Assembly: GCF_005144585.1 (NCBI RefSeq)
Contig: NZ_SSMQ01000009.1
Coordinates: 62,001 to 126,000 of the forward strand
Length of the DNA stretch: 64,000 bases
From: Polyangium fumosum
GTDB taxonomy: Bacteria > Myxococcota_A > Polyangia > Polyangiales > Polyangiaceae
Direction of reading: 5' to 3'
A program made the translations under genes and the position numbers. The notes beneath the pieces were generated by a model. That model saw only the letters and a program-made list of their open reading frames with translations, ran no database searches and had not been told where the DNA came from. Positions 8,505-19,375 of the stretch are shown piece by piece; within the stretch, counting starts at the first letter, position 1; each line of letters starts with the position of its first letter.

Positions 8505-9398
8505 TCAGGCGCGCGCGACGATCGCGGAGAGGAGCCGTCCGCTCTTCGCAGCGTCGCGTCGATACGAGAACCAGCGCTCGGCGTCGCACACGGTGCAGCC
8601 GCGGACATCGTCGATGCGCGCGGGCTCGACGCCCGCGGCCGTGAGCTGCGCGCGGACGATGCGGCGAAGATCGACGTGCACGCGCGCACGGCTGCGATCG
8701 ACGACGTCGTCACCTGCGTCCGACGCGCCGAGGAGCGAGGCCGCGACGTCGTCGCCGACTTCGAAGCAACAGGACTCGATGTGCGGGCCGATCGCCGCGA
8801 CGATGCTCGGCGAAGGCGCGAGGGTGCGAAGGACGGCGACGCCTGCAGCGGTCGCGTTCGCCACGGTGCCGCGCCAGCCGCTGTGCACGGCGACGACGGC
8901 GCCGCTCTTTCGATCGGCGAGCAAGACGGGCACGCAGTCGGCCGAACGCACGCCGCACGCGACGCCGTGCGTGCGCGAGGCGGTGATGTCGCCGTGGCGC
9001 TTCACGACCTCATCGCGGTCTTCGGTGCCGTCGAGGATGTGCGCGTCGGTCCCGTGAACCTGGCTGAGGATGTAGAGGCGCGGCAGGGGCACACCCAGGG
9101 CCGCGGCGCAACGACGAATGTTCTCCTGCACGGCGGCCGGGTCGTCCCCGGTGGCGGCAGCGGCCACGTTGAGGGAGTCCCACGGGGGAAGGCTGACCCC
9201 GCCCGAGCGCGTGAAGAACGCGTGGCGGAAGCCCTCGGCGTCGAGAAGTGCCGAGAAAACAGGGCTCGGCGCGCCCGCCAGGGGGGGCCCGGAGGGGGGG
9301 GCGTCGAGGGGGCTGCCGAGGGCTTCGACTGGGGGGTTACCGGAATCCCGGGTTGGCGTGGGGCGTTGGGACGCCTGCTCTCCATTCGGGCTTTTCAC
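8505..9398 (-). CDS. pgeF: PgeF/YfiH-family laccase-domain protein
   Basis: Up to 297 residues of the multicopper-fold YfiH family, described as a purine nucleoside phosphorylase/adenosine deaminase and as the peptidoglycan-editing factor PgeF. Metal and active-site signatures are intact: SQVHGTD, SADCVPVLL, AVHSGWRGT and IGPHIESCCFEVG. The family begins near FRHAFFTRSGGVS, so the first ~50 residues (Pro/Gly-rich, containing C7 and C8 runs on the coding strand at 9281-9301) are probably an over-extended start or a poorly conserved leader. The gene converges on the reductase with no spacer and is divergent from the next kinase, 76 bp away. Confidence 0.85.
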   Translation of the reverse strand: MKSPNGEQASQRPTPTRDSGNPPVEALGSPLDAPPSGPPLAGAPSPVFSALLDAEGFRHAFFTRSGGVSLPPWDSLNVAAAATGDDPAAVQENIRRCAAALGVPLPRLYILSQVHGTDAHILDGTEDRDEVVKRHGDITASRTHGVACGVRSADCVPVLLADRKSGAVVAVHSGWRGTVANATAAGVAVLRTLAPSPSIVAAIGPHIESCCFEVGDDVAASLLGASDAGDDVVDRSRARVHVDLRRIVRAQLTAAGVEPARIDDVRGCTVCDAERWFSYRRDAAKSGRLLSAIVARA

Positions 9399-9474
9399 GG
9401 ATCTTCCTCGCCGGACGTGAGGCTGTCATGGACGAGCGAGGCCGGCGAGGTGATATTTTCCCGCTGAAGCTCCG

Positions 9475-10842
9475 ATGCGCCCGCAAGACCCGAACATCGG
9501 CCGAGACATTCTGGGCGGTCAGTTCCAGATCCTGCAGAAGATCGGCTCGGGCGGGATGGGATCCGTCTACAAGGCCGCGCAACCGGCGATGAACCGGATG
9601 GTGGCCGTGAAGATCCTCCATCCGAAGCTCGCGAACCGCAAAGACCTCGTCTCGAGGTTCCGCCGCGAGGCGCGCGCGATGAGCCACCTGACGCACCCGA
9701 ACACGGTGAAGGTGTTGCTCTACGGCGAGCTCGAGGACGGCTCGCTCTACATCGTGATGGAGTACCTGGAGGGGAAAAACCTCAACCAGATCGTCCGCAA
9801 AGAAGGGCCGATGGGCCTCGACCGCGCGATCCCGGTGCTCATCCAGGTCTGCGGCGCGCTGCAAGAGGCGCACTCGCAAGGGATCGTCCATCGCGACCTG
9901 AAGCCCGAGAACATCTTTTTGTCCACCAACGGAGGTCTGCGCGACTTCCCGAAGGTGCTCGACTTCGGCCTCGCGAAGGTCACCGAGCGCGAGCTGCGTC
10001 CAGGCTCCGTGATGCTCACGCAAGAGGGCATGGTCTTCGGGACGCCGGAGTTCATGTCGCCCGAGCAAGCCCAGGGCAAACCGCTCGACGCGCGCAGCGA
10101 CATCTACTCGCTCGCGGTGATCCTCTACGAGATGCTCACCGGCAAGCTGCCGTTCGACGCGCGCACGCCGATGGAGTTCATCCAGCACCACGTGACGAAG
10201 CCGCCGCTCGCGCTGGAGACGCGCGTGCCGGGAAAGACCTTCCCGCAAGGGCTCGGCGCGGTGATCGCGAAGGCGCTCGAGAAACGGCCGGAGGATCGAT
10301 ACACGACGGCCGCGGACTTCGCCGACGCGCTGAAGCCGTACGCGCCGGGCGGAGGCAAGGGTTTCTCCGGGCTCTTCCCCGCGAGCAGCATGGAGGTGCT
10401 CGAGAAGGCGTCGCGCTCGCACGCCGAGCTCGCGCACGTGCCGGAGCAGAAGCCGGAGTCGCAGCGGCAGCCCCCGCCCGCGCCCGCGCCCACCCCCGCG
10501 TCGTCGCGGCAGGGAGGAGGCGCATCCGCGCCGGCGGCGATGGATGGCGCGCCCTCGAACCGCAAGCCGAACGGCGCGAATCCGATGACGAGCACGGGCA
10601 ACCCGCTCTCGTCGCCAAGGCCGATGCCATCCCCCCACGCGGTCCGGCCGCCGACGAAGTCCGGGACCAATGAGGGTCCGTCGTCGCTGCGCATCGCGCC
10701 GCCGGTGTCGAGGCCGGCGCCAGCACCTGCGCCCGTCGTCGTGAAGGGCAGCCCATCGACGCTGACGCTCGTCGGCGTGGCGGTGGGCTTCTTGATCGTC
10801 GGCGTGCTCCTCGCGGTCATCGTCCTCAAGCTGCTCCGCTAG
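9475..10842 (+). CDS. Ser/Thr protein kinase with C-terminal membrane anchor
   Basis: 455 residues. The N-terminal kinase domain (~17-285) is complete: GSGGMGSVY, AVKIL (K46), HRDLKPEN (D141), DFGLAK, GTPEFMSPEQ. A Pro/Ala-rich linker of ~120 residues (PPPAPAPTPASS and similar) leads to one transmembrane helix at the very C-terminus (VGVAVGFLIVGVLLAVIVL) with only KLLR after it. No PASTA or other sensor domain follows, so the kinase is tail-anchored on the cytoplasmic face. It ends 42 bp before the class A penicillin-binding protein gene on the same strand, so a link to cell-wall synthesis is possible but not shown. Confidence 0.88.
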   Translation: MRPQDPNIGRDILGGQFQILQKIGSGGMGSVYKAAQPAMNRMVAVKILHPKLANRKDLVSRFRREARAMSHLTHPNTVKVLLYGELEDGSLYIVMEYLEGKNLNQIVRKEGPMGLDRAIPVLIQVCGALQEAHSQGIVHRDLKPENIFLSTNGGLRDFPKVLDFGLAKVTERELRPGSVMLTQEGMVFGTPEFMSPEQAQGKPLDARSDIYSLAVILYEMLTGKLPFDARTPMEFIQHHVTKPPLALETRVPGKTFPQGLGAVIAKALEKRPEDRYTTAADFADALKPYAPGGGKGFSGLFPASSMEVLEKASRSHAELAHVPEQKPESQRQPPPAPAPTPASSRQGGGASAPAAMDGAPSNRKPNGANPMTSTGNPLSSPRPMPSPHAVRPPTKSGTNEGPSSLRIAPPVSRPAPAPAPVVVKGSPSTLTLVGVAVGFLIVGVLLAVIVLKLLR

Positions 10843-10884
10843 CGGACGATCTGAAGCGCGCTCGGCGTTTCCGAGACACCCACC

Positions 10885-13518
10885 ATGCCGGCCGATCGCC
10901 CCTCCGAAGAGCAGAACGGTAGCGACGCTCGGAAGAGCGCGCCCTCCACGCCGAACGAGGTGAAGAGCGCGCCTTCCACGCCGAACGAGACGAAGGACAC
11001 GAGCGACGACGAGCGCGAGAAGCGGCGCGCCGCGCGGAGGCGCAAGCGCACGATCCAACGATGGGTGCGGCGCGCGGGGATCACGATCGTGCTGCTCGCG
11101 GCAGCGGCGATGCTCGGCGTGGCGTTGACGATCCGGCACTACGAAGCGGACCTGCCGTCGACGGAGGAGCTGAAGAGCTACCGCCCGCCGCAGGTGACGC
11201 GCGTGATGGCGCGGGACGGTCAGCTCGTGCTCGGGGAGCTCTTCGTCGAGCGGCGCACGATCGTCGACGTCGAGGCGATGCCGGATCGCGTGCGCTACGC
11301 GGTGCTCGCCGCAGAGGACGCGTCGTTCTACGAGCACAAGGGCCTCGACTATCCGGGGATGCTGCGCGCGCTCTACAAGAACCTGCGCGGCGCGAGCGCG
11401 CGGCAGGGCGCGAGCACGATCACGCAGCAGGTCGTGAAGAACGTGCTGCTCACGTCGGAGCGCACGTTCGACCGGAAGATGAAGGAGGTCATCCTCGCGC
11501 GGCGCATCGAGCAGGAGCTCACGAAGAACGAGATCCTCGGGCTCTACCTGAACCACATCTACTTCGGGCACGGGCGCTACGGGATCGAGGAGGCCTGCCG
11601 GTACTACTTCGGCAAGTCGATCCGCGACGCGACGCTCGCGCAAGCCGCGCTGCTCGCAGGAATCGTGAAGGGGCCGAGCATCTACTCGCCGCGCGTGAGC
11701 CTGGAGCGCGCGAAGAAGCGGCGCGAGTACGTGCTCGGGCAGATGCTCGCGAAGGGCTTCGCGTCGGCGGAAGAGGTGGAGCGCGCGCGCGCGGAGGAGG
11801 TGAACCTCGCGCCCGCGCAGGAGGAGATGCGCGAGCTCGCGCCCGAGGTCGTCGAGGAGGCGAAGCGCACGTTGCGCGCGCTCGTCGGTCCGGATGCGGA
11901 TCGCGGCGGCTACACGATCACGACGACGATCGATCCGACGATGCAGTCAAAGGCGCGCGGCGCCGTGCGCACGAGCCTCGACGGGTACTTGAAGCGGCAC
12001 AACATGCTCGCGCCGCTCGCGCCGGGGAAGCGCGAGCCGCCCGCGTTCGAGGGCGCGCCGAAGCCGAGCGGTCATCGCGTGTACGCGGGCGTCGTGACGG
12101 GGCACGACGACACGAAGGGGCTTTTGTTCGTGCGCATCGGCGCGCTCGCGGGCGCGGTCGATCTGCGCGGCAAGAGCCGGTACAACCCGAAGGATCTCTT
12201 GCCGAGTCAGTTCGCGAAGGTCGGCAAGGTGGTGCGCGTGAGCCTCGTGGATCCGAAGGAGGCCGCCGCGTCGGCCGCGGATCCGCGCCAAGGCGCGCCC
12301 GAGCCAGGGACGGAGGAGCCGGCGCTGGAGCCGGCGCCGAAGGAAAAGGCGCAGCCGGCGGGGCTACGGCTGGAGCTCGGGCCGCAGTCGGCGCTCGTGG
12401 CGATCGACGTCGCGTCGCGCGAGATCGTGGCGCTCGTCGGAGGGTACGAGGGCGTGCGCGGCGGGCTCGATCGGACGCTTTCGAGGAGGCAGCCGGGCTC
12501 GACGTTTAAGGCGTTCGTCTACGCGTACGGGATCCACACGCGCAAGTTCACGCCGGCCACGCTGCTGGAGACGAACCCCGCGGCGCTGAAGGGCTACCAG
12601 CCGAACAACTACGACGAGAGCGAAGGGAAGACGCCGGCACGTTTGCGCGAGGCGCTCGCGCACAGCGTCAACGTCGCGGCCGTGTGGTCGATCCAGGAGC
12701 TCGGCGCTGCGCACGTGATGGCGTTCGCGCAGGACCTCGGGATCGAGTCGAAGCTCGGCGCGGATCTGTCGCTCGCGCTCGGCGCCTACGAGGTGACGCC
12801 GCGCGAGATGGCCGCGGCGTACGCGGCGTTCGCAGCCGGTGGCGAGTACAAGAAGCCGCGGCTCATCACGCGGATCACCGGGCCGAACGGGGTGGACATC
12901 CCGCTCGGATCGGAGCCGGAGCCGAAGCGCATGCTCACCGAGGACGAGGCGTTCCTGGTGAACAGCCTGCTCCGGACCGTGGTGGAGCGAGGCACGGCGA
13001 CACGCGCGAAGGCGCTCGATCGGTGGGTCGCAGGCAAGACCGGGACGAGCAACCAGTCGAAGGACGCGTGGTTCGTCGGCTACTCGATGGACATCGCGTG
13101 CGCGGTGTGGACGGGCTTCGACGATGCCGCGCCGCTCGGCGCGGGCGAGACGGGCGCGGTCGCGTCGTTGCCTGCATTCGTGGACTTCATGCGCGAGGCG
13201 CACGCGGGCAAACCGAAGCGCGCGCCGACGGAGCCCGCGGGCCTCGAGCACAAGCGGATCGATCCGGAGACGGGCCTGCTCGCGTACGAGGGGCAGGAGA
13301 ACGCGATCGACGAGGTGTTCCTGAGGGACACCGCACCCGACGCGGGCGTCGACGCCGCGCCGGACGGGGAGGCGGACGCGGAGACGGACGAGGCAGGCGC
13401 CACGGACGAGGGCGCGGAGGCGGGCGCGGAGGAGCCGCTCCCGGTCATCCCGGTGCCGACGCTGAAGCACGAGGGGCCGCCCGGCGAGGGCGAAGGGGAT
13501 CACGCCAAGGAGCCTTGA
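10885..13518 (+). CDS. class A penicillin-binding protein (PBP1A-type)
   Basis: An 877-residue bifunctional peptidoglycan synthase. The cytoplasmic N-terminus contains a duplicated KSAPSTPNE unit; the membrane anchor is at ~64-83. The GT51 glycosyltransferase follows, with AAEDASFYEHKG (catalytic Glu144), STITQQVVKNVLL and LNHIYFGHGRYG. The transpeptidase domain has STFK (Ser539 nucleophile), SVN (594-596) and KTGTS (718-722). Both activities therefore look intact. The C-terminus is a long acidic Asp/Glu/Ala tail. A ~100-residue insert between the two domains (~370-480) carries charged and Pro-rich sequence. It is downstream of a tail-anchored kinase and converges on the YciO-like gene. Confidence 0.9.
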   Translation: MPADRPSEEQNGSDARKSAPSTPNEVKSAPSTPNETKDTSDDEREKRRAARRRKRTIQRWVRRAGITIVLLAAAAMLGVALTIRHYEADLPSTEELKSYRPPQVTRVMARDGQLVLGELFVERRTIVDVEAMPDRVRYAVLAAEDASFYEHKGLDYPGMLRALYKNLRGASARQGASTITQQVVKNVLLTSERTFDRKMKEVILARRIEQELTKNEILGLYLNHIYFGHGRYGIEEACRYYFGKSIRDATLAQAALLAGIVKGPSIYSPRVSLERAKKRREYVLGQMLAKGFASAEEVERARAEEVNLAPAQEEMRELAPEVVEEAKRTLRALVGPDADRGGYTITTTIDPTMQSKARGAVRTSLDGYLKRHNMLAPLAPGKREPPAFEGAPKPSGHRVYAGVVTGHDDTKGLLFVRIGALAGAVDLRGKSRYNPKDLLPSQFAKVGKVVRVSLVDPKEAAASAADPRQGAPEPGTEEPALEPAPKEKAQPAGLRLELGPQSALVAIDVASREIVALVGGYEGVRGGLDRTLSRRQPGSTFKAFVYAYGIHTRKFTPATLLETNPAALKGYQPNNYDESEGKTPARLREALAHSVNVAAVWSIQELGAAHVMAFAQDLGIESKLGADLSLALGAYEVTPREMAAAYAAFAAGGEYKKPRLITRITGPNGVDIPLGSEPEPKRMLTEDEAFLVNSLLRTVVERGTATRAKALDRWVAGKTGTSNQSKDAWFVGYSMDIACAVWTGFDDAAPLGAGETGAVASLPAFVDFMREAHAGKPKRAPTEPAGLEHKRIDPETGLLAYEGQENAIDEVFLRDTAPDAGVDAAPDGEADAETDEAGATDEGAEAGAEEPLPVIPVPTLKHEGPPGEGEGDHAKEP
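10932..10990 (+). repeat. 30-bp direct tandem repeat (two units) in the PBP gene
   Basis: Two nearly identical 30-bp units encode KSAPSTPNE twice in the cytoplasmic N-terminus of the penicillin-binding protein. The units differ at one base in the core, so the duplication is recent or under homogenisation, and it keeps the frame. Confidence 0.7.
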
Positions 13519-13539
13519 GGCTCCGGCGTTCGTTCGAGC

Positions 13540-14151
13540 TCAAACGAGTTCGTCGATGGGGCCTGCGCCCTCGCGCAGGATGCGCACGTCGCCTTCGCTG
13601 AGGTCGACGATGGTCGTGGGCAGGTTGCCGCCGGCACCGGCGTCGAGGACGAGCTCGAGGGCGGGGAAGCGTTCCTTGATCTCCCAGGGATCAACCATGG
13701 GATCCTCGCCGGGCGGCGCGGCGGTGGTGCTGATGATCGGGCGCCCGAGTTCACGCACGATCGCGAGCGTGACGGGGTTCGAAGGCACGCGGATGCCCAC
13801 GGTCTTCTTGTTCATCTGCACGATCTTCGGCACTTCGCGCGTCGCTTGGAGCACAAAGCAATACGGACCGGGCAGGAAGCGCTTGAGCACGCGGTAAGCG
13901 GCGTTCTCGACGACCGCGTACCGCGCGATGTCCCCGAGATCCGGGCAGATGAAGGCGAGGTTCTTGTCTCGCTGCATCCCCTTGATCTGGTAGAGCGTCT
14001 CGATCGCCTGCTTGTTGAAGAGGTCGCAGCCGAGCCCGTAGACGGTGTCCGTCGGGTAGCCGATGACGCCGCCCTTCTCCAGGATCTCGACGGCGCGCCG
14101 GATCTTGCGGGGCTCGGGGTGCTCGGGGTTGATGGGAAGGAGGATGCCCAC
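13540..14151 (-). CDS. yciO: Sua5/YciO/YrdC-family protein (YciO branch)
   Basis: About 203 residues from a GTG at 14151. The fold is that of L-threonylcarbamoyladenylate synthase: GGVIGYPTDTVYGLGCD, then KGMQRDKNLAFIC, LPGPYCFVLQATREVP, GIRVPSNP and PTTIVDLSEG. Several stretches (GPYCFVLQ, STTAAPPGE in place of the TsaC SANxSG) are closer to YciO than to TsaC, so whether it makes threonylcarbamoyl-AMP for t6A tRNA is uncertain. The reading frame continues upstream to 14211, but that stretch lies over a dispersed palindromic repeat and has no family similarity; the GTG directly before GILLPINPEHP is preferred. It follows atpG in the same direction. Confidence 0.82.
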   Translation of the reverse strand: MGILLPINPEHPEPRKIRRAVEILEKGGVIGYPTDTVYGLGCDLFNKQAIETLYQIKGMQRDKNLAFICPDLGDIARYAVVENAAYRVLKRFLPGPYCFVLQATREVPKIVQMNKKTVGIRVPSNPVTLAIVRELGRPIISTTAAPPGEDPMVDPWEIKERFPALELVLDAGAGGNLPTTIVDLSEGDVRILREGAGPIDELV

Positions 14152-14183
14152 GGTTACGGCTCGTGAAGGAAGGCCTGCGGCAG

Positions 14184-14225
14184 TGGGGCGCGGCTCGGCT
14201 CGTCCGAGCAACGCGCCCCCGGGCG
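14184..14225. repeat. REP-like palindrome, copy 1
   Basis: Between atpG and the YciO-like gene. The inverse complement reads GGGGGC, a short spacer, GCTCGG-ACGAG-CCGAGC, then a GCCCC arm: the same architecture as the copies at 41683 and 46642. The inner stem is a perfect 6-bp GCTCGG/CCGAGC hairpin and the outer arms are G- and C-runs. It could fold in mRNA between the two cistrons. Confidence 0.6.
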
Positions 14226-14235
14226 TGACGAGGAC

Positions 14236-15171
14236 CTAGTCCTTCAGCGCCTCGCTGCCACCGATGATCTCCATGAGCTCCTTGGTGATCGCAGCCTGAC
14301 GCGCGCGGTTGTACTGGAGCGTCAGGCGCTCGACCATTTCCTTCGCGTTCTTCGTGGCCGCATCCATCGCCGTGAGCTTCGCGCCGAACTCGCTCGCCAT
14401 CGACTCGTAGAGCGCGCGGAGGAGCGAGATGTCGACGTACATCGGCGCGAGTACGTCGAGCAGCGCCTCGCGGTTCGGCTCGAAGATGAACTCGGTCGCC
14501 GACGTCGCCTCGGCCTGCTCCCCTTCGGCGAGCGGACGAACGGGCAAGAGCCGCTCGACCACGACCTGCTGCGTGACCGCGCTCTTGAACTCGTTGTAGA
14601 TGACGTAAATGCTGTCGATCTCGCCCTTGAGGAAGGGATCGAGGATCTCCTTGCCCACGCGCTGCGCCGTTTCGAGGGCGAGCTTCTCCCATACGCCCGG
14701 GAGGTAGCCGAGGTTCGGGGCGTTGCGACGGCTCATGTAGTCCCGGCCTTTGCGGCCGATGACCTTCATGATCACCTCCTGCCCCTGCTCGACGCGGCTC
14801 TTCCACTCGCGCTCGGCGCGCTTATTGATGTTCGTGTTGAACGCGCCGCAGAGGCCACGATCACTCGTGAGGATCAGGAGCATCACGCGGCGCTCGGGGC
14901 GCTCGACGAGCAGCGGGTGGAGCGGGCGATCGAGGACGACGTCGGCCTCCGCCGGGACGCCTTGCCCGCCGTCCGGCGCGCTCGCCGCCCGCGCCGACGC
15001 CGTGATCGCCGCGAGGACCTCCTGCGTCTTGATGGCGTAGGGGCGCAGCTCCGTGATGCGCTGCTGGGCGCGGTTGAGCCGCGCGCCAGCAACCATCTTC
15101 ATCGCGCGCGTGATCTTCTGCGTCGAGCGGACGCTGGTGATGCGCTTGCGGATCGCTTTGAGCGAAGGCAC
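14236..15171 (-). CDS. atpG: ATP synthase F1 subunit gamma
   Basis: The central rotor shaft of F1, 311 residues. The N-terminal helix MPSLKAIRKRITSV and TQKITRAMKMVAGARL, the core TSDRGLCGAFNTN, and the C-terminal helix (MDAATKNAKEMVERL, YNRARQAAITKELMEI, GGSEALKD) are all present and canonical. It is ~20 residues longer than most gammas because of an Ala/Gly/Pro-rich segment at ~60-85 just before the Rossmann-like domain. It starts 3 bp after atpA ends, so it is part of the same operon. In most bacteria atpD (beta) and atpC (epsilon) follow; here a YciO-like gene does. Confidence 0.95.
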   Translation of the reverse strand: MPSLKAIRKRITSVRSTQKITRAMKMVAGARLNRAQQRITELRPYAIKTQEVLAAITASARAASAPDGGQGVPAEADVVLDRPLHPLLVERPERRVMLLILTSDRGLCGAFNTNINKRAEREWKSRVEQGQEVIMKVIGRKGRDYMSRRNAPNLGYLPGVWEKLALETAQRVGKEILDPFLKGEIDSIYVIYNEFKSAVTQQVVVERLLPVRPLAEGEQAEATSATEFIFEPNREALLDVLAPMYVDISLLRALYESMASEFGAKLTAMDAATKNAKEMVERLTLQYNRARQAAITKELMEIIGGSEALKD

Positions 15172-15174
15172 GGC

Positions 15175-17031
<1,857 letters not shown>

Positions 17032-17038
17032 CTACCGA

Positions 17039-17581
17039 CTAGGTGCGGAGCAGCGACTCGCGGAAGCTCTCGAGGCGGGCCTTGACGCTCCCGTCGATCA
17101 CCTGGTCGCCGATGCGGGTGACGATGCCTGCGATGAGCGAGGGATCCTGCACGTGCGTGATGACGACCTTGCGGCCGGTCGATTTCTCGAGCTCGGCGCG
17201 GAGCTTCGCAAGGTAGCTCTCGCTGAGCGGACCGGCGCTCGTGACCGTCGCGCGGAGCGTGCCCGCGTCCTCGTCCACGAGCTTCTCGAGCTGACGGACC
17301 ATGTCCGGCAGCGCAGAGAGGCGCCTGCGCTTGGCGAGCAGGCGCAACGTCGAGAGCGCCGTCTCCGAGAGGCTCATGCGCTGGCCGACCTCCTTGAGGA
17401 GCGCCTCGCGTTGATCCTCCGCGATGAGCGGGCTCTGAAGGACCATCCGCAGCTCGTCCGACTTCTCGAAGCTCGCCGAGAAATCCGCGAGATCCCGCGC
17501 GACCACGGGCAGATTCTTGAGCTCCTTGCCGAGCTCGAAGACGGCACGCGCATACCGCCTGGCGATCGTCTCGCTGCTCAT
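17039..17581 (-). CDS. atpH: ATP synthase F1 subunit delta
   Basis: A 180-residue stator connector between F1 and the b-subunits. N-terminal helical domain begins [17 protein letters not shown]; the C-terminal part contains [19 protein letters not shown] and [17 protein letters not shown], the classical OSCP/delta signature. The length is normal. Its ATG overlaps the stop of atpF by 4 bp (ATGA), indicating translational coupling. The gap to atpA is 79 bp. Confidence 0.95.
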   Translation of the reverse strand: MSSETIARRYARAVFELGKELKNLPVVARDLADFSASFEKSDELRMVLQSPLIAEDQREALLKEVGQRMSLSETALSTLRLLAKRRRLSALPDMVRQLEKLVDEDAGTLRATVTSAGPLSESYLAKLRAELEKSTGRKVVITHVQDPSLIAGIVTRIGDQVIDGSVKARLESFRESLLRT

Positions 17582-18540
17582 CGCGCACCTCCCGCAGGCC
17601 CGCTCGAAGCGAGCGCCTCACGCACCGAGGTCAGGTAGTCCTCACTCATCCGATCGAGGTCGGCCTGCGCCGTGCGGCTGCGGATGATCTCCTCGGCCGC
17701 CGTCGTCGCGCCCTGCACCGCGTCACGCATGAGCTCGATCCGCGCCGTCCGGAGCTCCTGCTCGATGCGGAACTCGGCGTCGCGACGCATGCGCGTCCGG
17801 CGCTCCTCGGCCTCGGCGAGGATGTGCTTCTTCTCGAGCTCGGCCTGCGCCGCGTACTCGGCCTTGAGCGCCGTGAGCGTCTCGGCCATCTGCTCGAACT
17901 TGCCCTCGTACTCGTCGAGCCGCTTCTGCGCCTCGTTCTTCAAGCGCGACGCGTTGTCGATCTCCGACATGATCGACTGCTTGCGCTTCACGAGCGCATC
18001 GCCGATCGGCTTCTTGCCGAAGCGGTAGAGGATGAACCCGAGCACGCCGATGTTCAGGATCGCCGCGAGGAAGGGCGGAGGCTCGTTCTTCGGATCGCAG
18101 GGATCCGCGTGGTTCTCGTACCGCCAGAGGAGCTTGTTCACGAAGCCCGGCTGGACGGCCTTCTCGTTGTTCACGGAGATCATGCCGTGCCACCAGTTGA
18201 TCTGGTCGAAGTGCGGCACGTCGTGCGGGCCATGGCCGGGGCAATGCCCGCCGTGCCCACCCGCCTCGGCGTGCGCCGGCTCGGGTGCGCGCTGCGGCTG
18301 CTGCCTCTGCATGCCCGGGGGGAACCCAGGACGCCCCGGCATTCCCTGCCCCGGCATCCCTTGCCCGGGCATCGGCCGGCCCATCTGCCCCGGCGCCGGC
18401 CGCGCCTGGCCCGGCGGGACGTCGAGCGGCGGATGTCCCGCCGGCAGCCCCTGGTTCGGGTTCGTCTGCGCGAACGCCGACGCGCCCGCGAGCCCCACCG
18501 CGAGCGGGAAGGCGACCTTCGCAAGCCTTCGCGACATCAT
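17578..18540 (-). CDS. atpF: ATP synthase F0 subunit b with signal peptide and long periplasmic domain
   Basis: 320 residues, twice the usual length. Residues 1-24 look like a cleavable signal peptide (hydrophobic core [15 protein letters not shown]). Residues ~25-150 form a predicted periplasmic region: a Pro/Gly/Met/Gln repeat (PGQGM units), a His/Gly cluster ([13 protein letters not shown]) and a more ordinary segment with Cys148. The single membrane helix is at ~155-173 ([20 protein letters not shown]), and the rest is the standard b-subunit helix ending near the delta-binding C-terminus. Deltaproteobacterial b-subunits are known to carry a leader and a short His-rich stretch; the ~125-residue repeat-rich domain is much longer. 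It overlaps the b' gene at its 5' end by 4 bp. Confidence 0.9.
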   Translation of the reverse strand: MMSRRLAKVAFPLAVGLAGASAFAQTNPNQGLPAGHPPLDVPPGQARPAPGQMGRPMPGQGMPGQGMPGRPGFPPGMQRQQPQRAPEPAHAEAGGHGGHCPGHGPHDVPHFDQINWWHGMISVNNEKAVQPGFVNKLLWRYENHADPCDPKNEPPPFLAAILNIGVLGFILYRFGKKPIGDALVKRKQSIMSEIDNASRLKNEAQKRLDEYEGKFEQMAETLTALKAEYAAQAELEKKHILAEAEERRTRMRRDAEFRIEQELRTARIELMRDAVQGATTAAEEIIRSRTAQADLDRMSEDYLTSVREALASSGPAGGAR

Positions 18541-19010
18541 CGACCGACCTCCCGACCGAGGACCCGAGACGCGATCTCGGCGGCGAGCGCCGGCTGCGCG
18601 TCCTTCAGCTCCTTCCTCATCTGCTCGACCTCCGCGGCGATCCGCGCCTTGCCCGTTTCGAGGATGCGCGCCGCCTCGTCACGCGCCTCGCCCATGATCT
18701 TCGTCTCGAGCTCTTTGGCCTCGCGGCGCAGCTTCTCGCGCTCGAGATTCGCCTCGCGCCGGACCTTCTCGAGCTCCGCTTCGTACTTCGTGAGCAGCTC
18801 GCCGGCCTTGGCGTCCATCTTGCGCGCGTCGTCCTTGGCGCCTTCGGTGCGCTTCTCACGCTCCTCGAAGACACGCAGCAGCGGATCGAAGAGCAAGGGC
18901 CGCAGCACGACGACGAACGTCGTGAAGAGGATGAACTGGGCGATGAACGTCGGGTCGAAATCGACGTTGATCGCCGAGGCGAAGAGCTTGGCTGAGGCGA
19001 GGTGGTTCAC
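18537..19010 (-). CDS. ATP synthase F0 subunit b' (second b-type stator subunit)
   Basis: 157 residues from a GTG at 19010. Membrane helix near residues 18-35 ([20 protein letters not shown]) followed by a long charged helix ([15 protein letters not shown]..., [18 protein letters not shown]) and a C-terminus of [12 protein letters not shown], matching b/b' subunits. A pair of unlike b-type subunits is normal in photosynthetic bacteria and several deltaproteobacteria. The frame is open further upstream to 19169, but that part lacks similarity and would put residues before the membrane helix, so GTG 19010 is chosen. It is the first cistron of the operon in this window; atpB and atpE (a and c) are not upstream. 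Confidence 0.85.
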   Translation of the reverse strand: MNHLASAKLFASAINVDFDPTFIAQFILFTTFVVVLRPLLFDPLLRVFEEREKRTEGAKDDARKMDAKAGELLTKYEAELEKVRREANLEREKLRREAKELETKIMGEARDEAARILETGKARIAAEVEQMRKELKDAQPALAAEIASRVLGREVGR

Positions 19011-19375
19011 GGGATCCGGCGGTCTCCGGAGGGCCTCGATGTCTCGATCGGCTCGAGAGGCGGGGAGGCCACGGGTCATGGCCCTCGGTTGATCCCGAGG
19101 AGACAGCCTCCGAACGTCACGGGCCGCGCGAGAGGCAAAAAGACACCCTCTCGATGGGCGCGGGGGCAACTAGCACGTGGCGAAGGGAACGGGAAGGCCC
19201 CTTTTGTTCGCCGGAGGCAGGCCCACCAGCGCGCGGCAAAAAGGGGGCAATGGACCCGGGTTCGCGCCCGCCCTTTCCCGAAAAAAGTGCGTCGTGTGCG
19301 AGGTCGGCCCTGACGGAACGCCCCGCGAATGCAGGGGCTCGCGCGGACGAACCCGCTCAGCCGCCCGCTCCGTCG
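19011..19375. other. intergenic region (365 bp) upstream of the ATP synthase genes
   Basis: Leader region of the b'-b-delta-alpha-gamma operon and 3' region of the toxin-like gene. CCCCTTTTG (19198-19206) and CAAAAAGGGG (19237-19246) form an imperfect inverted repeat with a ~30-nt loop that could end transcription of the VapC-like gene. No gene was recognised; short open frames here have no plausible start context. Confidence 0.4.

Noticed and set aside
10435-10500. Poly-Pro/Ala stretch as a separate repeat element
   Set aside because: It is the linker of the tail-anchored kinase, a common feature of high-GC genes.
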